From the NCBI GenBank assembly GCA_938001965.1, contig CALLBC010000037.1, forward strand, positions 1 to 39,795: a DNA stretch of 39,795 nucleotides. Reading direction: 5' to 3'. The stretch comes from an uncultured Bdellovibrionales bacterium (GTDB lineage: Bacteria; Bdellovibrionota; Bdellovibrionia; Bdellovibrionales; UBA1609). A program made the position numbers and the translations under genes. Below the pieces are notes generated by a model. That model saw only the letters and a program-made list of their open reading frames with translations. It was not told the DNA's origin and made no database searches. Each line of letters starts with the position of its first letter. Within the stretch, counting starts at the first letter, position 1. Shown here piece by piece: positions 39,209-39,795 of the stretch.

Positions 39209-39795
39209 TTAAAACCTCCTCATCTACTGTACATGTTGAAATACCCACAAAATGAACTTTACCATCTGTGTTTTCTAATTTATTAGATTTATCAGCAAGC
39301 CTTAGCATGTCCTGCATAAATTTATTAAATATAACCTTGTATTCAACTAGTATTTCCGAATGATTTTTTAAAGCATAAAAGTTACATGATGAAATGCCCT
39401 TCGGCTTGCCAGCCATAACATCTTTTAGTGCCACCTCTGTAATTTTATTATTAATATTCTCTAGTAATTCACAAGAGTCTTTTTTATTTTCGACATCATA
39501 TAAATTAGTAGAGCTCCCTTTTCCAGTGTCAATAATACCATCTTTTAAGATTTTAATTTCTTTGCCTTCAATAGACTTAGCCAACCAACGGTCAATAAAG
39601 CTACTGTATACTGAACATTTCTTTTTTAACCTTTCAATATCTCCAAGCTTCTTAAATAAACCAAACTTAACAGCTTCTTCAAAAAAATAAATAAATGGAA
39701 TTTTTAATTCACTTAAATTTTTTCTATTAACTAATATTTCATTCTTTGGCTTATCATCACTTAAATTAATTGCTTCTAGCGGGGTATTTGCTTGA
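39198..39795 (-). CDS. Unrecognised protein, 5' end beyond the window
   Basis: The frame stays open from the stop at 39198 to the right edge, so the gene starts outside; a TTG at 39584 in the middle is not a convincing start because the reading continues upstream (for example KIPFIYFFEEAVKFGLFKKLGD near 39700-39640). Visible are about 198 residues, charged and helical, with three or four cysteines (FVGISTCTVDEEV at the end). No domain is recognised. It is coupled to the Gly-rich exported protein gene by an 11-base overlap. Confidence 0.6.
   Translation of the reverse strand, partial: QANTPLEAINLSDDKPKNEILVNRKNLSELKIPFIYFFEEAVKFGLFKKLGDIERLKKKCSVYSSFIDRWLAKSIEGKEIKILKDGIIDTGKGSSTNLYDVENKKDSCELLENINNKITEVALKDVMAGKPKGISSCNFYALKNHSEILVEYKVIFNKFMQDMLRLADKSNKLENTDGKVHFVGISTCTVDEEVLSEI

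Noticed and set aside
39198-39584. Treating the right-edge gene as complete from TTG 39584
   Set aside because: The frame continues open to the window edge with protein-like sequence, so the gene is truncated by the window.

Overview
This is an AT-rich, gene-dense bacterial chromosome segment with no phage, transposase, tRNA or CRISPR signature. The gene content suggests a Gram-negative member of the Bdellovibrionota/Bacteriovoracales or a close relative. Pointers are a receiver + DUF4388-like + J-like + TPR protein, menaquinone synthesis, leucine and phenylalanine/tyrosine catabolism (amino-acid-based nutrition), many lipoproteins or exported proteins, and frequent TTG starts. The placement is an inference from content, not from a phylogenetic marker.

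Layout. (1) 1-7224: aromatic amino-acid catabolism. Phenylalanine hydroxylase is on the + strand. 4-hydroxyphenylpyruvate dioxygenase, homogentisate dioxygenase and ribD form a tight - strand operon, with a response-regulator/J/TPR protein beyond it. (2) 7400-13253: a GNAT acetyltransferase behind a 16-codon upstream ORF, an exported protein with a possible NlpC-like fold, a Pif1/RecD-like helicase, a rhodanese + HAD 5'-nucleotidase pair, a 41-bp-arm hairpin, and a HExxH protein with a membrane-anchored partner. (3) 13494-18189: a compact pantothenate-to-CoA operon (DUF2520 putative ketopantoate reductase, panB, panC, coaBC, coaX, panD). A structured RNA element lies directly in front of panD. 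(4) 18262-20144: two tandem related lipoproteins and a membrane-anchored alpha/beta hydrolase. (5) 20148-25262: a - strand leucine/isovalerate degradation (liu) operon with the methylcrotonyl-CoA carboxylase alpha subunit split in two. (6) 25263-28585: a leader with two further tandem copies of the panD-type RNA element, an exported protein, a two-domain methyltransferase and a purple-acid-phosphatase-like protein. (7) 28634-33546: an exported protein, RNase P RNA with promoter and terminator, RNase HI, a barrel-like protein, an M23 peptidase and a GDYXXLXY/DUF2157 pair. (8) 33619-38596: menaquinone genes menF-menD-menH, divergent from a DAHP synthase + menG pair. (9) 38636-39795: two coupled, unrecognised exported proteins, the upstream one cut by the window edge.

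How the genes connect. DAHP synthase feeds chorismate, which MenF/D/H and MenG take toward menaquinone. The pan/coa operon supplies CoA, on which the liu pathway depends. Homogentisate and HMG-CoA breakdown both lead to acetoacetate and central intermediates.

The most interesting signal is a roughly 40-nt hairpin present three times: once before panD and twice in tandem before an unrelated exported protein. Paired positions covary between copies, and the Shine-Dalgarno sits against the 3' arm in two copies. This fits a cis-regulatory RNA, possibly related to the known 'pan' motif. Also notable are the perfectly paired 41-bp hairpin between convergent genes, the short overlapping uORF before the acetyltransferase, and the DUF2520 protein that probably fills the ketopantoate reductase step.
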